Source: Streptomyces fradiae (GTDB lineage: Bacteria; Actinomycetota; Actinomycetes; Streptomycetales; Streptomycetaceae). From it: 64,000 nucleotides of DNA. The stretch is from assembly GCF_041270065.1 (NCBI RefSeq), contig NZ_CP065958.1:2046001-2110000 (forward strand). The letters run 5' to 3'. The notes below the pieces were generated by a model that did not search any database, was not told the origin of the DNA, and worked only from the letters and a program-made list of their open reading frames with translations. Below, piece after piece: positions 60,668 to 64,000 of the stretch (the stretch's first letter is position 1; each line of letters opens with the position of its first letter). The position numbers were made by a program, and so were the translations under genes.

Positions 60668-61432
60668 ATGGACGGCCTGCGTTTCGCCTTCGGCACCCTC
60701 ACCGTGCTCCCCGCCCGCATCACCCGCTGGGACCGCGACGCGGCCCGCGCCGGGATGCTCTGCGCCCCGCTCGCGGGCCTGGTCGTCGGCCTGTTCGCGG
60801 CCGCGGTCGGCGGGGTGTTCCTGCTGCTCGGCGCCGGCCCGCTGCTCGCCGCCGTCCTCACCGTCGCGGTCCCCGCCCTGCTGACCCGCGGCCTCCACCT
60901 CGACGGCCTCGCCGACACCGCCGACGGCCTCGGCAGCGCCAAGCCGGCCGAGGACGCGCTGCGCATCATGAAGCAGTCGGACATCGGCCCGTTCGGCGTC
61001 ATCGCCCTGGTCCTGGCCCTGCTCGCCCAGGTCGCCGCGTTGTACGAGCTGTACGGCGAGGGCTGGGCGCACGGCACGGTGGCCGCCGCCCTCGCCGCGA
61101 CCGTCGCCCGCCTCGCCATCACCGGCGCCTCCCGCGAGGGCGTGCCCGCCGCCCGCCCCGAAGGCCTGGGCGCGATCGTGGCCGCGACCGTCCCCGTACG
61201 CGCCGCCGCCCTGACGGCGCTGGCGGTCCTCGCCCTCGCGGCGGCGAGCGGCGCACTGTTCTCCGCGTGGGACGCGGTACGCCAGGTGCTTGCGGTCCTC
61301 GCCGCGCTCGGGGTGGCGGAGCTGCTGCTGCGGCGGTGCGTGCGGCGGTTCGGCGGGGTGACGGGGGATGTGTTCGGGGCGGTGGAGGAGACGGCGCTGA
61401 CGGTGGCGCTGGTAGCACTGACACTGGGGTGA
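60668..61432 (+). CDS. cobS: Adenosylcobinamide-GDP ribazoletransferase
   Basis: 254 aa, an integral membrane protein with about six helices. It joins adenosylcobinamide-GDP and alpha-ribazole, the last assembly step of cobalamin. The signature LHLDGLADTADGLGS lies near residue 77. ATG 60668 follows TACCCT by seven bases, with no ribosome site. It is separated from cobU and cobT by about 3.4 kb of membrane-lipid type genes, so the pathway is not one operon. Confidence 0.94.
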   Translation: MDGLRFAFGTLTVLPARITRWDRDAARAGMLCAPLAGLVVGLFAAAVGGVFLLLGAGPLLAAVLTVAVPALLTRGLHLDGLADTADGLGSAKPAEDALRIMKQSDIGPFGVIALVLALLAQVAALYELYGEGWAHGTVAAALAATVARLAITGASREGVPAARPEGLGAIVAATVPVRAAALTALAVLALAAASGALFSAWDAVRQVLAVLAALGVAELLLRRCVRRFGGVTGDVFGAVEETALTVALVALTLG

Positions 61433-61500
61433 TCAGGGGGTGATCAAGCCGTGACCTGCGCGGAGGGCAACCTTCCGGGGGCGCGCGCGGTCATGTGGGC

Positions 61501-62686
61501 ATGATCAGACGCCTTGCCCGCACGGGCGCGGTGCTCAGCGCCGCCGCCCTCCTCCTGACCGCGTGCTCCGGTGGCGCGGACGACGCCGAGCCGAAGGCCG
61601 CGCCGACGAAGCACCCCGTGTTCGACCAGAAGCTCGACCGGCAGGTCTTCCTGGCCCTGCGTCAGTCGCAGAAGGCCGGCACCGTGGGCTTCACCCAGCG
61701 CCTGACGCTGACGACGAAGAAGGGGAAGGCGGTCCAGAGCGTCGAGGCGGCTGGACTTCGCGAAGAACGTCGGCGACGCGACCGTCCGCTGGACGGTGCC
61801 CAAGGGGTACTCGGACGACGCCAAGGACACGATCCTCGGCCGCGTTCCCGGCAGGAGCAACGCCGACTCCTGGGGCCGCGTCCTGGTCGACGGCCAGAAC
61901 ATCACCTACCGGGCCGCCTCCGCCGACTACTGGCTGCACTACGGCGCCGGTGACTACGACCGGAGCCTGCGCACCCTCGACCGGCTGCGCGGCACCGAGG
62001 CGCCGGTCGGCGGCACGCTCCTGGAGGTGCTCGGCGGCGCCGAGGCCACCGGCCGCCAGGGACTCAACTACCGGGCCACCGCACCGCTCGACCCGGTCTC
62101 GAACATGCTCCCGGTCGAGGTCTCCGAGCAGCTGACCTCCGAGAGGTACACCCCGGGCATCGCACGGACCAAGACGGTGCCGCTGACCGTCTCCCTGGAC
62201 GCCCAGGGCCGGCTGAGCCGGGTCAGCGCCGACCTCTCCGGCATGCTCGGCAAGAAGGGCAGCGTCTTCCCGGACGCCACGGCCCTGACGGTGGAACTGA
62301 GCCTCGACGGGTACGGCGGGGCGAAGCCCGCGACCCGGCCGGAGGGCCCGGTCGTGGAGGCGGCGAAGTCGGTGCGGTCGATCCACAAGGTCAAGCCCGG
62401 GCGCTGTATCGACTTCAGCACCGGTCAGCGCGACATCACCCTGGTCGCCGAGGTCCCCTGCGCCAAGCCGCACGACGGCCGCCTCTTCTCCCACGCCTCG
62501 TACAGCGGGGGCGCCTACCCGGGTGAGCCCGCCGCCGAGAAGGAGGCGAACCGGGCCTGTGACCGTGCCTACGTCCGGGCCTCGGACGACTGGGTCTCGG
62601 AGGCGGCCGAAGACGGAGGCTTCTGGCGCATGTGGGGCGTGGACGGCATCTCCTGCTACGTCGTCACCGCCAGGGGCGCCGCCTAG
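61501..62686 (+). pseudogene. Lipoprotein with C-terminal septum-formation-like domain, apparent frameshift
   Basis: Two frames cover one protein. The first (61501 to about 61750) gives MIRRLARTG, lipobox LTAC (Cys about 22) and KTKK-type linker ending QSVEA. The second, in the next frame, begins with LDFAKNVGDATVRWTVPKGYSDD and runs to 62686. Joining them needs one base removed (or two added) near 61749-61755. The C-terminal ~90 residues (GRCIDFSTGQRD, EVPCAKPHDGRLF, NRACDRAY) look like the septum-formation (DUF3824-type) domain with paired cysteines. It may be a sequencing error or a real disruption. Confidence 0.75.
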
Positions 62687-63483
62687 CAGGGCCTGCGCCA
62701 CGCCCCCAGGTCCTCCTTCTTCAGCATCGAGCTGAGGCCGAGCTCCTTCGACCGCGGGCAGAACTCCGTGAGCGGCAGCCCGTACTCGACGTGGAAGACC
62801 GCCTTGCCGGCCTGCACGAAGGGCACGAGCAGCTCGCACTCCTCGTACTCGGCGCACTGCTCGTCGACCGCGAAGTCGAAGTCGGGGAGCAGCTGCGGGA
62901 TCTGGTCCAGGTCGTTCTTCAGGCCCACGGACAGGCCTCGTTCACGGGCGAGGCGGGCGATCAGGCGGTTGTACGTCAGCTGGTCGGCGGCGGTGAGGGG
63001 GAAGCCGGTGCGGTTGGTGTAGCCGTCCATGTTGTCGGGCTCAACCGCGTCGAAGCCCTTGGCGCGGCACATGTCGAGCCGGGCCGCCATCAGCGGGGCG
63101 AGCAGGTCGGTGCGGCGGATGTCGAGCCAGCGCTCGCCGGGCCAGCCGTTGCTCCTGCCGAGCAGCTCCTTGGGGAACTGCGCGGCGTCCGGGCGGAACT
63201 CCTCCCAGGCGCCGGTGGAGAGGTAGCAGATCACCTTGCGGCCCCGGCGGTGCAGGTCGGCGACGGCCGAGGCGGGGTGGTCGAAGCCGTCGATGTCGTA
63301 GACGGGGACGTCGACCGTCGGGTCGAGGCGGCCGCTGAGCTGCCACTGCCAGGCGAGGCCGGGCGCCGGCCGCCAGAGCTCCGCCTCCTTCGGATCGGGC
63401 CGGTCCGGCCGGTCGGGGGCGGGTGTGGTGCAGGCCGCGGCGAGCAGCAGCAGCGGGACGAACAGCACCAGTAGACGTCTCAT
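62683..63483 (-). CDS. Lipoprotein endo-alpha-1,4-polygalactosaminidase-like (GH114)
   Basis: 266 aa. Signal with lipobox LAAAC (Cys about 18), then a TIM-barrel GH114 domain. Markers are WQWQLSGRLD, VYDIDGFD, CYLSTGAWEEFRPD, the acidic GFDAVEPDNMDGY and FAVDEQCAEYEEC that hold the likely catalytic Asp and Glu, plus conserved cysteines. It cuts alpha-1,4-linked galactosamine polymers in the family's known members. ATG 63483 overlaps the next gene's stop by ATGA, so the two are one operon with the spherulin-type gene. Confidence 0.85.
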   Translation of the reverse strand: MRRLLVLFVPLLLLAAACTTPAPDRPDRPDPKEAELWRPAPGLAWQWQLSGRLDPTVDVPVYDIDGFDHPASAVADLHRRGRKVICYLSTGAWEEFRPDAAQFPKELLGRSNGWPGERWLDIRRTDLLAPLMAARLDMCRAKGFDAVEPDNMDGYTNRTGFPLTAADQLTYNRLIARLARERGLSVGLKNDLDQIPQLLPDFDFAVDEQCAEYEECELLVPFVQAGKAVFHVEYGLPLTEFCPRSKELGLSSMLKKEDLGAWRRPC

Positions 63484-64000
63484 AGGACCGGCTCCAGTGT
63501 GTGCGGGAGGGTTCCCCACGGGTGGGCGCCGGTGCCGGGCACCGCGCAGTGCACCGGGGTGGCGGGGCGGGCGTCGGGAGGGGCCGCGTAGACCAGGTGG
63601 CAGTAGTGGTCGGCGACCGGCAGGTCCAGGTTCCGGTAGGCGTCCCACGGCCCCTCGAAGGTGACCAGGAGGTCGGCCAACGCCTCGTACCCGGGGGCGG
63701 GGTGGGCGCCGTGGTTGAGCACCAGGGTGTGCGCCCCGGCCGCCCGGGCGGACACGGCGAGGCGCCGGTAGTGCGGCAGCGCGTCCGGCGCGGTCGGCAC
63801 CTGGTCGAGGAAGGCCCCGTCGGCTCCGTACCAGTCGCGGTGCCGCACCAGATCGGCGACCACCTCGGGGTGCGGGCGGCGCCCGTAGTCGGTGTCCGCG
63901 TAGCCGAGCACCCGGACTCCGGCGGCCCGCAGCCGCCCGGCGACGCCGGCGAAGGCGGGGTCGGGCACGCGGCCCGCGCCGCTGGCCGGGTTGAGGACGA
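63480..64000 (-). CDS. Spherulin-4 family protein (GH135-like), partial
   Basis: The gene enters from the right edge (first codon outside the window) and ends at 63480; 173 residues are seen. The pattern NPASGAGRVPDPAF, GYADTDYGRRPHPEV, WYGADGAFLDQVP and LLVTFEGPWDAY matches the Spherulin-4 family, including Sph3-type glycoside hydrolases. The acidic residues in GADGAFLD and the FEG motif are the likely catalytic set. Its stop overlaps the GH114 start (ATGA). Whether it has a signal peptide cannot be seen. Confidence 0.82.
   Translation of the reverse strand, partial: VLNPASGAGRVPDPAFAGVAGRLRAAGVRVLGYADTDYGRRPHPEVVADLVRHRDWYGADGAFLDQVPTAPDALPHYRRLAVSARAAGAHTLVLNHGAHPAPGYEALADLLVTFEGPWDAYRNLDLPVADHYCHLVYAAPPDARPATPVHCAVPGTGAHPWGTLPHTLEPVL

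Noticed and set aside
1..64000. Insertion sequence, prophage, CRISPR or biosynthetic gene cluster
   Set aside because: No transposase, integrase, spacer-repeat pattern or modular synthase is seen; gene content is core-genome like.

Overview
High-GC actinobacterial chromosome, almost certainly Streptomyces. The signs are strong third-position GC bias, many GTG and TTG starts, Streptomyces regulator types (PadR, NarL-type two-component systems), a GlkA-type glucokinase and the actinobacterial ctaE-qcrCAB / ctaCDF respiratory genes. From memory, the gene order resembles the S. coelicolor SCO21xx core region (glkA SCO2126, qcr/cta SCO2148-2156). I see no tRNA, rRNA, CRISPR array, insertion sequence or prophage.

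Layout. 1-12 kb: end of an anthranilate-synthase-type gene, ldhA, a phosphofructokinase with an unusual active site, a two-component system, a PlsC acyltransferase, an esterase, a nuclease-fold protein, glucokinase, an ArsA-like ATPase, a START-domain protein and a phosphoesterase. 12-21 kb: acyl-CoA ligase, lipoprotein, PimB-like and GT87 mannosyltransferase-type genes, and a divergent MATE exporter / PadR repressor pair around a perfect 19-bp inverted repeat. 20-26 kb: a metalloprotease-like lipoprotein, two NlpC/P60 wall hydrolases, a coiled-coil NYN protein, a rhomboid protease and a stand-alone AsnC-type ligand-binding domain. 26-28 kb: a class-V aminotransferase behind a SAM-IV riboswitch, then trpD.

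29-40 kb: the respiratory core. ctaE-qcrC-qcrA-qcrB and ctaC-ctaD-ctaF form two reverse-strand operons with start/stop overlaps and strong terminators; together they build the bc1-aa3 supercomplex. Between and beside them lie an orphan receiver protein, an L,D-transpeptidase lipoprotein and a cysteine desulfurase-TusA fusion. 40-45 kb: adenosine kinase, a membrane-anchored protein, and divergent erpA / nadA, an Fe-S carrier next to a [4Fe-4S] enzyme. 45-52 kb: an RND exporter, a NarL-type two-component system and the pspA-pspAA envelope-stress pair.

52-64 kb: methyltransferase, HtrA-type lipoprotein protease, cobalamin genes (PhnP-like/CobU fusion, cobT, cobS) interleaved with an MprF-like lysyltransferase and membrane proteins, a frameshifted lipoprotein gene, and a GH114 / spherulin-4 pair that runs off the window.

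The most notable items are the SAM-IV riboswitch with a tiny ORF between it and its gene, the PadR operator, the GH114 + spherulin-4 pair (families that also co-occur in a fungal galactosaminogalactan cluster), the Arg-103 phosphofructokinase, duplicated gene 3' ends, a structured 92-nt element after htrA, and a recurring leaderless-promoter geometry.
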